Part shown: one piece after another, positions 9,223-16,876 of the stretch
How the letters are laid out: each line of letters starts with the position of its first letter
Numbering within the stretch: position 1 is the stretch's first letter
Assembly (NCBI GenBank): GCA_910584875.1
Contig: CAJUDA010000008.1
Location: 1 to 64,000, forward strand
Direction of reading: 5' to 3'
Length of the DNA: 64,000 nucleotides
Source of the DNA: an uncultured Eubacterium sp.
Lineage (GTDB): Bacteria; Bacillota; Clostridia; Lachnospirales; Lachnospiraceae
Notes under the pieces: generated by a model
What the model was told of the DNA's origin: nothing
What the model saw: only the letters and a program-made list of their open reading frames with translations
The model's database searches: none
Position numbers and translations under genes: made by a program

Positions 9223-10257
9223 ATGAAAGCTGCCAGGGGGATCGTGACAACGATCGTTATCATTACTTTGGTTGTAGCGCTGGCTATGCCTGCGCAGGCA
9301 GGGGCCAAAACAAAAACTAGGAAACCGAAGCTGAATAAGACGAAAGTTACTTTGGTGATCACGGAGAAGAAGAATAAGCCGGCTGTACGATTGAAAGTAA
9401 AATATGCATCAAAAAAAGTAAAATGGAAAAAAAGACTGCCACTGTTTCTAAAAAAGGCACAGTGACCGCTTTGAAGAAGGGTACGGCTATTATAAAAGCT
9501 AAGATTGGCAGGAAGACTTTAAAATGTAAGGTTATTGTGAAAGATAAACGGAAGAGGGCTGCCAAAACTGTTCCACATAAACATAACTATGTTAAAGACT
9601 CATGGTATGATCCACAATGTGATCTTGAAGGTAGCTCAACGGCGCCAATTTGAACCCGTTTCTATAACTGCTATTTTGTGAATGCGTGCGTTAGTTTCAA
9701 TCGCCGTAGCCACCGCTACGACTCATTCAACTGCCTTCGCATTCGCAAAATAACAGTTTAGAAATCTCCGACCGTGGATGGTGGATTTTGGCGAAATACA
9801 AGGCTGGAGGACGCAGTCTTGCTGACGCAAGACAAGGACGAAAAACACAGTAGTTCGCCAAAATACGCCGTCTACGGCGGGTTCAAATTGGCGCCGTTGA
9901 GCTAAGATATACTATAGCTGCAGCATCTGTCATAAAAAATATGTTGAAGTGCTTCCTGCTTTAGAACATAATTATATTTATGTATCAGAGGGCATTGAAT
10001 CTTTTACAGGAAAAAGTTTTATAAAATATCAGTGTACGAAATGTGATAGATGGTATACCCAGTATCCCGGACCGCGTATTGATTATAAAAAGCCCCACAT
10101 TCATTGTCATTGCGGCATGGATTTTAATGATTCAGATGCTTATAGCTGGCATTGTTTATATGCGGAACTGGCTGGAGAAACAAATGGGCACAGTTGCTAT
10201 AATTGGCTTTGCTGCCTGATTAAGAGGATAAGAAACATAAAGGAAACCAGCATTTGA
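9223..10257 (+). pseudogene. secreted Ig-like/Cys-rich surface protein, frameshifted and split by a 269-bp element
   Basis: The 5' part encodes a signal peptide (basic start, hydrophobic IVTTIVIITLVVALAMPAQA) and a lysine-rich Big2-type Ig-like domain (KLNKTKVTL... KVKW). At 9427-9434 the frame breaks: after KVKW the domain continues one frame over as TATVSKKGTVTALKKGTAII...KCKVIVKDK. Compared with the related domain in the subtilase at 41257, about 10 bases seem lost here. A second lesion is the element at 9634-9902. Joining across it (GGTAAG) restores DLEGKIYYSCSICHKKYVEVLPALEHNY, a motif common in Clostridial wall proteins, followed by CxxC, CHCG and other Cys pairs to 10257. Both lesions make this a pseudogene. 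Confidence 0.85.
9634..9902 (+). mobile_element. MITE-like 269-bp non-coding element, copy 1
   Basis: The element begins GCTCAACGGCGCCAATTTGA and ends with the inverse; the terminal inverted repeat is 25 bp and perfect (9634-9658 with 9878-9902). It is flanked by TA on both sides (9632-9633, 9903-9904). Inside are two long imperfect hairpins lying side by side: arm A 9659-9764, with the tip CGTAGC-CACC-GCTACG, and arm B 9772-9877, with the inner stem GTCTTGC-TGAC-GCAAGAC. No coding frame of note is present. The second copy at 20394-20662 is in inverse orientation, has the same length and differs at only two positions by my reading. A TA duplication fits a non-autonomous relative of IS630/Tc1/mariner elements; this is inference. 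Confidence 0.88.
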
Positions 10258-10283
10258 TATGAAAAATGCTGGTTTCCTTTTTT
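10240..10283 (+). terminator. intrinsic terminator after the Ig-like pseudogene
   Basis: AGGAAACCAGCATTT pairs with AAATGCTGGTTTCCT across a short loop and is followed by a T run, the last codons of the preceding frame lying inside the stem. It separates the broken gene from the flavodoxin promoter 13 bases further on. Confidence 0.85.
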
Positions 10284-10295
10284 AGCAAATGTATA

Positions 10296-10350
10296 TTGAC
10301 AAAGTGTCAATATACCTGTATAATTTATTTTATAAAATGACACGGTGTCA
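10296..10350 (+). promoter_or_regulatory. flavodoxin operon promoter with two matching palindromic operators
   Basis: TTGACA (10296-10301) and TATAAT (10319-10324), 17 bases apart, form a consensus promoter. Two palindromes share the half-site: TGACA-AAG-TGTCA (10297-10309, over the -35) and TGACA-CGG-TGTCA (10338-10350, just past the start point). Their centres are 41 bases apart, about four helical turns. Such TGACA-N3-TGTCA sites are typical of TetR-type repressors; the regulator is not in the window. Confidence 0.8.
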
Positions 10351-10372
10351 GAAAGAGAAATGAGGGAAAGCA

Positions 10373-10849
10373 ATGAGAAAGATTTTAGTGACTTATTTTA
10401 GTGCAGGCGGTGTAACAAAAGGGGTGGCAGAGAAACTGGCGAGGGCGGCTGGCGCAGAGCTGTTTGAAATTGTACCGGAACAGGCTTATACGGATGAAGA
10501 CCTTAACTGGAATAACAGGCAGAGCAGAAGCTCGGTGGAGATGAGCGACCGTACCTGCCGTCCGGGGATACGTTTCACGGTATCGGATATGGGGCAGTAT
10601 GATTGTGTATTTGTGGGATTTCCGGTCTGGTGGTACCGGGAACCATCCATTATTGATACTTTTCTGGAGACATACGATTTTAGCGGAAAAACTCTGGTTC
10701 CATTCTGTACATCGGGCGGGAGCGGGCCTGGGGAAACAGCAGACAATATGCGCTCCATTGCAAAAGGAGCCGATGTGCGGGAGGGAAAAAGGTTTTCTTC
10801 GGGAGTATCCGAGGAAGAATTAAGGACATGGGTAAATGAGATCGCTTAG
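10373..10849 (+). CDS. flavodoxin
   Basis: 158 residues of a long/short-chain flavodoxin-like FMN protein. The phosphate-binding loop is TYFSAGGVTKGVAEKLA near the N-terminus; FVGFPVWWYREPSIIDTFLE and VPFCTSGGSGPGETADN are the usual flavin-contact loops of the flavodoxin_4 group. It would carry electrons or act as a quinone/FMN reductase in the cytosol. ATG follows GAGGGAAA. It is the first gene after the operator-flanked promoter at 10296-10350, and the next flavodoxin gene follows directly; three flavodoxin domains occur in this operon, each clearly related to the others. Confidence 0.9.
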   Translation: MRKILVTYFSAGGVTKGVAEKLARAAGAELFEIVPEQAYTDEDLNWNNRQSRSSVEMSDRTCRPGIRFTVSDMGQYDCVFVGFPVWWYREPSIIDTFLETYDFSGKTLVPFCTSGGSGPGETADNMRSIAKGADVREGKRFSSGVSEEELRTWVNEIA

Positions 10850-10888
10850 GTGAGACACATATTTGTACAGACAGGAGGTTTCGTGTAT

Positions 10889-11530
10889 ATGAGAGGAAAA
10901 AGCAAACGTTTATTGTTACACATTGTTTTGTGTATGGTATTAGTATCCGGGCTTACGGCGTGCGGCGGCGAGAAAGCAGGCAATACCGCGGACACGCGGT
11001 CTGATGTGAAAGAAGAGGCTTCCCGGGATTCGGACAAACAGGAAACAGGGACGGAGAAGGATACGCTGGTGGTATATTTTTCGGCAACAGGGACAACAAA
11101 GAGAGTGGCAGAAAAGATTGCCAATGTCACAGGCGCAGATATGTACGAGATCGTACCGGCAGAGCCATATTCTTCGGATGACCTCGACTGGAACGATGAT
11201 AACAGCCGGACGACGACGGAAATGAATGACAAGGATGCCCGGCCGGAGATCGGAAGCAGGGATGTATCCCTGGACGGGTATTCCAGAATATTTATTGGAT
11301 ATCCGATCTGGTGGGGAGATGCCCCGCGTATTGTGAGTACGTTTGTGGAAAAATACAGCTTTGAAGGAAAGACAGTGATTCCATTCTGCACATCGGGCGG
11401 GAGCGGCATTGGAAAGAGCGGGGATAATCTGAAGGAACAGGCCGGAAGCGGCAGCTGGCTGGCAGGAGACAAACTGGATTCCGGCATGTCAGAGGATGAA
11501 TTGCAAACGTGGATTGACGGACTTAAGTAG
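10889..11530 (+). CDS. lipoprotein-anchored flavodoxin
   Basis: 213 residues: a lipoprotein signal (basic RGKSKR, hydrophobic stretch, lipobox LTAC with Cys at about residue 25), a charged linker, then a flavodoxin domain closely matching the one in the preceding gene (VVYFSATGTTKRVAEKIA, FIGYPIWWGDAPRIVSTFVEKY, IPFCTSGGSGIGKSGDN). This places a flavodoxin on the outer face of the membrane. ATG at 10889 is preferred over GTG at 10883 because AGGAGG lies at 10873-10878, giving 10 against 4 bases of spacing. Second gene of the operon; the fusion gene follows 33 bases later. Extracellular redox function is inferred from the signal and from the partner's membrane domain. Confidence 0.88.
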   Translation: MRGKSKRLLLHIVLCMVLVSGLTACGGEKAGNTADTRSDVKEEASRDSDKQETGTEKDTLVVYFSATGTTKRVAEKIANVTGADMYEIVPAEPYSSDDLDWNDDNSRTTTEMNDKDARPEIGSRDVSLDGYSRIFIGYPIWWGDAPRIVSTFVEKYSFEGKTVIPFCTSGGSGIGKSGDNLKEQAGSGSWLAGDKLDSGMSEDELQTWIDGLK

Positions 11531-11563
11531 CACTGATATGAGAGGCGGAAAGGAGAACTGTTT

Positions 11564-13702
11564 ATGCAGAAAACAAACAGAAAACATGTTATAAAACGAA
11601 TCGTTGATGTCGCCATGATCCTTCTGCTTCTGTTCCTTATGGCATATCAGGTAACAGGCGGGGCGGCACATGAGTGGATTGGCATGGCGATGACGGTGCT
11701 TGTCGTCGCTCATCAGGTGCTGAATCTGCAGTGGTACCGTTCTCTGCTGAGAGGGAAATATCCGGCGGTCCGCATCGTAATGAACCTGACGGATCTTCTT
11801 CTGGCAGCTGTTTTTGTTGCGACTGTTTTTTGCGGACTGTCTATGAGCGGCTATGCCGTTCCGTTTTTGCAGGGCATGGTGAAGGCTTCCTTTGCCAGAA
11901 GAACTCATCTTTCCATTTCATATTGGCTGTTTGTACTCATGGGTATCCATCTGGGCTTCCATATACAGGCGATGCTTATGAAGTCCCGGTTAAGTGGTAA
12001 AAAGCAGGCAGTAGTTTCCATCTGTTCTGCTGTGATCGCCGGAGCGGGATTATGGATTTTCCTGAAAAATAAGATACCGGATTATCTGTTTTTCAGACGG
12101 GCATTTGGTTTTCTGGACTATGAAAAAGCAGCAGGATTTGTGTTGCTGGAAAATGTGCTGATGCTTTTTTTCTGGGTATATGCAGGCTGGCAGATGCTGG
12201 TGGTCTTACAGAAGCCCGCCAGGGAAGAAAGGAAAAATCCAGCCTGTCCTGTAGCATGTATTGCGGCGGCTCTGCTTATCGGTTCTGTACTGTATATGAC
12301 TGTGAACAGGGAAGAGTCCGCCCTCAGAAATACTGCGGACTGGCAGAGCGGTCAGGTAACAGAACAAAAAGAAGAAAATGGTGCAGGGGATTCTTCAGAT
12401 GACGGATTTATTCTGCTAAATGGCGGCAGCTTTCAAATGGGAAGTCCGGCATCGGAAAACTGGCGGATTGAGGATGAGACGCAGCATGAAGTAAACCTGA
12501 CTTCCTTTTATATGTCCCCGTATGAAACGGATCAGAAAGAGTATGAAAATCTGATGGGAGAAAACCCTTCCGTATTTCAGGGAGAAAATCTGCCTGTGGA
12601 AAACATTTCCTGGCTGGATGCAGTAAAGTTTGCGAATGCGAAGAGCAGGGCAGCCGGATTGAGAGAAGCCTATACGATAACTTCTGGTGGCGTACTATGG
12701 GACAGGAGCGCAGCCGGATACCGTCTTCCTACAGAAGCAGAGTGGGAGTATGCGTGCAGGGCGGGTACAACAACGCCGTTTAATACAGAAAAGTCCCTGG
12801 ATGCAGAGGAGGCTAATTTCTATGGTCATTATCCCTATGAGATTGAGGAAAATTACTTTGATGATTCTGTGTTGGAGGCGAGACCGGGAGAATACAGGGA
12901 GACAACGGTAAAGACGGGCAGCTTTCAGCCGAATCAATGGGGGTTATATGATCTCCACGGCAATGTGAATGAGTGGTGCTTTGATTATTATGGCGATTAC
13001 GATGTGGATGACAGGGATGATCCGACCGGGGTATCTTCGGGAACAAGGCATGTTTACCGGGGCGGCGGCTGGAATGATTTTGCAAAGAATATGAGGAGCG
13101 CTTACCGGGCAGCCGGACCATCTGACATGAAAAGCTATAATCTGGGCGTGCGGTTGGTGCGGAATGCGGGTGCAGGTATTTCCGGAGAGGTGGAAGCAAA
13201 GGAGGAGATCCATCAGGCAGAAGATGGCGGAAAAGTTTTGATTGCCTATTTTTCATGGGGAGGCAACACCAGAGGAATTGCCGAAGAGATCCAGAAACAG
13301 ACGGGGGCGGATGCGTTTGAAATAAAACCTTCGGAACCGTATTCCGATGATTATGATACGGTACTGATGGAGGCACAGGAAGACCAGCATCAGCAGAAAA
13401 GACCGGAGCTTGACGGAAAGGTCGAGCATATGGAGCAGTATGGAACGATACTCTTAGGCTATCCGAACTGGTGGGCTTCGATTCCCATGCCGGTAGCATC
13501 CTTCCTGGAAGAGTATGAGTTTAAAGGTAAACGGATCCTTCCGTTTTGTTCCCACGGAGGCGGCAGATTCGGACAGAGTCTTACTGCGATTGCGAAGCTG
13601 GCGCCAGATTCGGAACTGGGAGAGGGACTGTCAGTACACTATTCCGGGGGAGCGGATTTACCGGACGAAATAAAGGTATGGCTTGACGCCAATAAAATAT
13701 GA
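11564..13702 (+). CDS. membrane (DUF4405-like)-FGE/SUMF1-flavodoxin triple-domain protein
   Basis: 712 residues in one frame. Residues 1-~250 hold about seven membrane helices with histidines at 36, 50, 115 and 129 placed in helices, resembling DUF4405/cytochrome b-type heme sites. Residues ~281-545 are a formylglycine-generating-enzyme/PvdO-type domain (FILLNGGSFQMGSP, YRLPTEAEWEYACRAGT, DLHGNVNEWCFDYY, RGGGWNDFAKNMRSAYR, GVRLVRN). Residues ~569-712 are a flavodoxin (IAYFSWGGNTRGIAEEI, LGYPNWWASIPMP, LPFCSHGGGRFG). It closes the operon begun at 10373. A transmembrane electron route from heme to a surface flavodoxin is a reasonable guess only; whether the FGE domain is catalytic cannot be judged here. 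Confidence 0.88.
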   Translation: MQKTNRKHVIKRIVDVAMILLLLFLMAYQVTGGAAHEWIGMAMTVLVVAHQVLNLQWYRSLLRGKYPAVRIVMNLTDLLLAAVFVATVFCGLSMSGYAVPFLQGMVKASFARRTHLSISYWLFVLMGIHLGFHIQAMLMKSRLSGKKQAVVSICSAVIAGAGLWIFLKNKIPDYLFFRRAFGFLDYEKAAGFVLLENVLMLFFWVYAGWQMLVVLQKPAREERKNPACPVACIAAALLIGSVLYMTVNREESALRNTADWQSGQVTEQKEENGAGDSSDDGFILLNGGSFQMGSPASENWRIEDETQHEVNLTSFYMSPYETDQKEYENLMGENPSVFQGENLPVENISWLDAVKFANAKSRAAGLREAYTITSGGVLWDRSAAGYRLPTEAEWEYACRAGTTTPFNTEKSLDAEEANFYGHYPYEIEENYFDDSVLEARPGEYRETTVKTGSFQPNQWGLYDLHGNVNEWCFDYYGDYDVDDRDDPTGVSSGTRHVYRGGGWNDFAKNMRSAYRAAGPSDMKSYNLGVRLVRNAGAGISGEVEAKEEIHQAEDGGKVLIAYFSWGGNTRGIAEEIQKQTGADAFEIKPSEPYSDDYDTVLMEAQEDQHQQKRPELDGKVEHMEQYGTILLGYPNWWASIPMPVASFLEEYEFKGKRILPFCSHGGGRFGQSLTAIAKLAPDSELGEGLSVHYSGGADLPDEIKVWLDANKI

Positions 13703-13737
13703 AATGGGGGATAAATCGCTCAGAAATGGAGGTTAAA

Positions 13738-13988
13738 ATGAGATATCGAATCAATAAAAGGACAGGCGACAAAATCAGTGAGATTGGTCTCGGCTCGTTG
13801 GTCTGTCTTCCCATACACCATCTGTGATACAACGTATTATGGATGATGTGGAGATTGACATTCTCATGTTTACTGTTAATCCGGCTTATGATTTGGCAGT
13901 GGCGGGTGATATCCTTGCGGCAGAACATTACAGGACGTTGGAAAAGAATGCATCGGATTCAGGAATATATGCAAGTCCGTTAGTTTAA
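13738..13988 (+). pseudogene. aldo/keto reductase remnant with internal deletions
   Basis: ATG with GGAGG upstream opens MRYRINKRTGDKISEIGLGS, the start of the ferredoxin-type aldo/keto reductases. The frame then hits TGA within CLPIHHL. In the next frame PSVIQRIMDDVEIDILMFTVNPAYDL matches the middle of such enzymes, and AAEHYRTLEKNASD matches the segment before the C-terminal iron-sulfur cysteines, which are gone. About 1 kb of a normal gene is collapsed into 250 bases by at least two deletions. The tail overlaps the end of the convergent gene at 13980. Confidence 0.75.
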
Positions 13989-14666
13989 ACGTATTGTCAC
14001 CTCTGCGGATGATGCTTTAAAGGATTCCTTCGCTGCTTTGTCTATAAGATCAAAATGAATTTTAAAATCAAAGCCCGGGTCTAAATTCCCGATAAATAAC
14101 AGGCGGTCGGAAACACCACCGTTGTCCAGATGATGATCGGTATCGGAGGCAGAAACAAAGGATGAGGTAATGGAAACGTAAAGGTCGTCCCTTTTTCCCA
14201 TATACTCAGCAAAGCACAGAAAATCTGGATGAAAATTATCCGGAAAGGAGGTTCTTTTGAATATAGTAAAGATATAATCTCCATCTTTTATAACTTCCTT
14301 ATCATAACCGGCATTGCTCTTCTTTGAATACAAACCCGCATATGCAGGGTCATTCAGCCGGGGATTCCCTCCATATGCCTGGTACGGATCTTCATCCTCC
14401 TCAACGATATTGATTATGGCAAAATCATTCCTTGAAGATTCTTCATCATCCTTCAATAGATAGAATGACAGTACAACACAGCCAAAGGATAAAAAGGCGA
14501 TCACAAAAACAGTGATAATCCGTGGGATACCAACCAGCTTTTTACCTGATACCTCACCAGACTGTATGCGACTATTGATTTTTCGCGTGTAGACAGAATA
14601 ATAACCCAGCAATCCCAAAACCGCCAGAAAAGCGATCATAAAATATATCTCCAATAACGTAAACAT
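13980..14666 (-). CDS. membrane protein of unknown function, LytTR partner
   Basis: 228 residues with two N-terminal membrane helices (about 5-23 and 48-70) and a ~155-residue soluble C-terminal part rich in acidic and aromatic residues (EEDEDPYQAYGGNPRLNDPAY, GDYIFTIFKRTSFPDN). I do not recognise a family. The orientation suggests the soluble part lies outside the membrane. It follows the LytTR regulator gene by 10 bases and is surely co-transcribed, which parallels the many Firmicute LytTR-plus-membrane-protein pairs where the partner restrains the regulator; that role here is inference. The start is supported by GGAGGAG upstream of ATG. Confidence 0.75.
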   Translation of the reverse strand: MFTLLEIYFMIAFLAVLGLLGYYSVYTRKINSRIQSGEVSGKKLVGIPRIITVFVIAFLSFGCVVLSFYLLKDDEESSRNDFAIINIVEEDEDPYQAYGGNPRLNDPAYAGLYSKKSNAGYDKEVIKDGDYIFTIFKRTSFPDNFHPDFLCFAEYMGKRDDLYVSITSSFVSASDTDHHLDNGGVSDRLLFIGNLDPGFDFKIHFDLIDKAAKESFKASSAEVTIRLN

Positions 14667-14676
14667 AACTCTCCTC

Positions 14677-15123
14677 CTATATTCCGTAGAATTCTTTGAA
14701 TTTATAATAGTAAGTTCTGGTCACATCAACCTGGGCGCCATTTTTTAATGTCAGAAAGAACTTGCAGCTTAACCCCGGTCTTATATGATTTATTGAATTT
14801 CTCTGTATAATGACGGAATTACTGATGCGTATAAACTGTTCCGGCGGAAGAAGGGAAGCCAGCTGGTAAATGCGCAGCTCTGTTTTAAATTTTTTGTCCA
14901 TCGTGTAAACATAGACATCGTGTCCAAGTGATTCTATGTGACAGATTTTATTCAAAGAAACAATAGCTGTTCCCTGTTCATCTTTACAGAAGATTCTTTC
15001 ATCATAATAATTTTCTTCCGTCAGGATCAGACTTGCATCCTCTGATATTTCAATCTCTCTTTTTTTCAATTCCTCTTTTACCTGCTCTTCTGTGTCTCTG
15101 TTAAGCCGTAAACGTAAACGCAT
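14677..15123 (-). CDS. LytTR family DNA-binding regulator
   Basis: 148 residues without a receiver domain. An N-terminal charged segment (~1-40) precedes a LytTR domain (about 50-148): IVSLNKICHIESLGHDVYVYT, LRIYQLASLLPPEQFIRISNSVIIQRNSINHI and the C-terminal VDVTRTYYYKFKEFYGI. Stand-alone LytTR proteins usually regulate an adjacent or divergent membrane or efflux operon. Here the MacA/MacB-like operon starts 198 bases away on the other strand, so control of both directions from this spacer is plausible. ATG is preceded by GGGGG/TTCAGGGGG on the reverse strand. Repeat operators were not identified by eye in the spacer. Confidence 0.88.
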   Translation of the reverse strand: MRLRLRLNRDTEEQVKEELKKREIEISEDASLILTEENYYDERIFCKDEQGTAIVSLNKICHIESLGHDVYVYTMDKKFKTELRIYQLASLLPPEQFIRISNSVIIQRNSINHIRPGLSCKFFLTLKNGAQVDVTRTYYYKFKEFYGI

Positions 15124-15321
15124 TTAATTCACCCCCTGAAGGTATTATATCTTACCGGGATGCGAAATCAAGTCCCTGTAAACAGAATGCACTCTGGAGG
15201 ACATAACTTACACAGAATCCTCACATTTGCATCACTGCTTCTTCAAAAATACAACACGAAATTATCAAATTTATCCAATAATCTATGTACAGGAAGAAAG
15301 ATGTGACAGGAGGTAACATGT

Positions 15322-16836
15322 GTGAAAAAACAAAAAAAGAAATGGATCATATTAGGGACAGGGATTTGCATGGCGGGGATCATTACGACCTTGTTATTTT
15401 GTTTTCAGACTTCAAAGGAAAAAGTAAGTGCCGGTAACGGAAAGACGAATACGGTACGTGTAAAGAAAATGGATTTAACGAAATCAGTCAGTGCAACCGG
15501 AACACTGGCAAGCGTCAGGTCGAAAACGGTGACGGCCAAAACAAATGACAGTACTGTGAAAAAGGTGCTGGTGGAGGTGGGAGATTCTGTCAAAGAAGGA
15601 GATTCCCTGGTTACATTTGACAAAGAAGATCTGCAGGAGGCATTGCAGGATGCGAAAGAGAATCTGGCAAATGTAAAGTCATCATCCGACAGAGAAGTGA
15701 CCTCTGCAGAGACGCAGCTCTCTGATGCCAAAACAAATGCAGCCGAGGAGAAAAGCAGGCAGAAGAAAGAGATCACAGCGGCAAAGAAAACGTTAGCAGA
15801 GACGAAGAAAACAGTCAGCCAGCTGAAGAAACAGCTGAAAAAGGCAAAGGATCAACAGGCGAAAGCTTCGTTAGAGCAGCAGCTGGCGCAGGCGGAGGAG
15901 AAGAAGGAGAAGGCGGAGACGTCATACCAGACGGCAGTTTCCAACCAGAGCAGCTCAAGCCGTCAGAATAACTCATCGATTAGCAATGCGGAAAATGCAG
16001 TGGAAACAGCAAAGGCAAATCGCACGAAAAATGTAAAAGAAGCACAGAAGCTGGTGGAGGAAGCGCAGGAAAATCTGGAACAGTGTGCCGTAAAAGCTGC
16101 GATGGATGGTCTGGTGACGGCTGTCAATGTGTCAGAGGGTGATTCTTATAGCGGGGGCAGCCTGATTCAGATTGAGGATACCAGCGCGTATACGGTTTCT
16201 ACGACAGTGGATGAATATGATATCAGCGATGTGAAGAAGGGACAAAAGGTTGTGATCCTGACAGAAGCCACCGGAGACGATGAGCTGGAAGGTGAGATCA
16301 GTTTTGTGGCGCCTTCTACCAGCTCCAGTTCCGTCAGCAGTGTTACAGATAGTGAAGCACCATCCGGCAATTCTGGTAACAGTTCCTCTGACAGTAGCGG
16401 TTATGAAGTGAAAATTACGTTAAAAAGCAGTGATGATCGGCTAAAATTGGGAATGACCGCAAAATGCAGTATTATTCTGGAAGAGGCAGAGAATGTTTTG
16501 GCGGTGCCATACGATGCTGTCAAACAGACAAAGGATGGAAATACAATCACTGTAATCGAGGAAAACTCCGGCTCACAAAAAGAGATTTCGGTAACGCCTG
16601 GCATGGAGAGTGATTATTATGTTGAGGTGCAGGGAAGTGATTTACAGGAGGGGATGCAGGTAGTGATTCCGTCGGATGAAACAGACACATCCGATGCGGG
16701 TGAAAAGACAGAACAGGCGGGTGGAAACGGTCTTGGCAATCCCATGAATGGATTTGGCGGCGGTCCCGGCGGTGCAGGAGAAAGAAGGGGTGGTGGAAAT
16801 GGCTCTGGCAAACCGGATCGGGCGCCGGGAAATTAG
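15322..16836 (+). CDS. efflux periplasmic-adaptor-type (MacA/HlyD-like) membrane fusion protein
   Basis: 504 residues. One N-terminal membrane anchor (WIILGTGICMAGIITTLLFCF, ~10-30), then a barrel-sandwich half (VSATGTLASVRSKTVTAKTND... VLVEVGDSVKEGDSLVTFD), a long coiled coil (~115-250, Lys/Glu/Gln rich), the second sandwich half (GLVTAVNVSEGDSYSGG) and beta-barrel segments to ~440, ending in a Gly-rich tail. Such adaptors in Gram-positives work with MacB-type ABC transporters, encoded next. GTG at 15322 is chosen because AGGAGG at 15309-15314 precedes it and the ATG at 15318 is out of frame. First gene of a three-gene operon divergent from the LytTR pair. Confidence 0.9.
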   Translation: MKKQKKKWIILGTGICMAGIITTLLFCFQTSKEKVSAGNGKTNTVRVKKMDLTKSVSATGTLASVRSKTVTAKTNDSTVKKVLVEVGDSVKEGDSLVTFDKEDLQEALQDAKENLANVKSSSDREVTSAETQLSDAKTNAAEEKSRQKKEITAAKKTLAETKKTVSQLKKQLKKAKDQQAKASLEQQLAQAEEKKEKAETSYQTAVSNQSSSSRQNNSSISNAENAVETAKANRTKNVKEAQKLVEEAQENLEQCAVKAAMDGLVTAVNVSEGDSYSGGSLIQIEDTSAYTVSTTVDEYDISDVKKGQKVVILTEATGDDELEGEISFVAPSTSSSSVSSVTDSEAPSGNSGNSSSDSSGYEVKITLKSSDDRLKLGMTAKCSIILEEAENVLAVPYDAVKQTKDGNTITVIEENSGSQKEISVTPGMESDYYVEVQGSDLQEGMQVVIPSDETDTSDAGEKTEQAGGNGLGNPMNGFGGGPGGAGERRGGGNGSGKPDRAPGN

Positions 16837-16876
16837 CACAGTGAACAGGTACAACCAGCGGGGAGGTAATGCAGGT

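Noticed and set aside
12813..13499. Long open frame on the reverse strand inside the triple-fusion gene
   Set aside because: Composition is Pro/Ser/His/Arg-rich with no recognisable domain, typical of an antisense shadow of a real gene; the same holds for 10846-11616 and 30149-30955 reverse.
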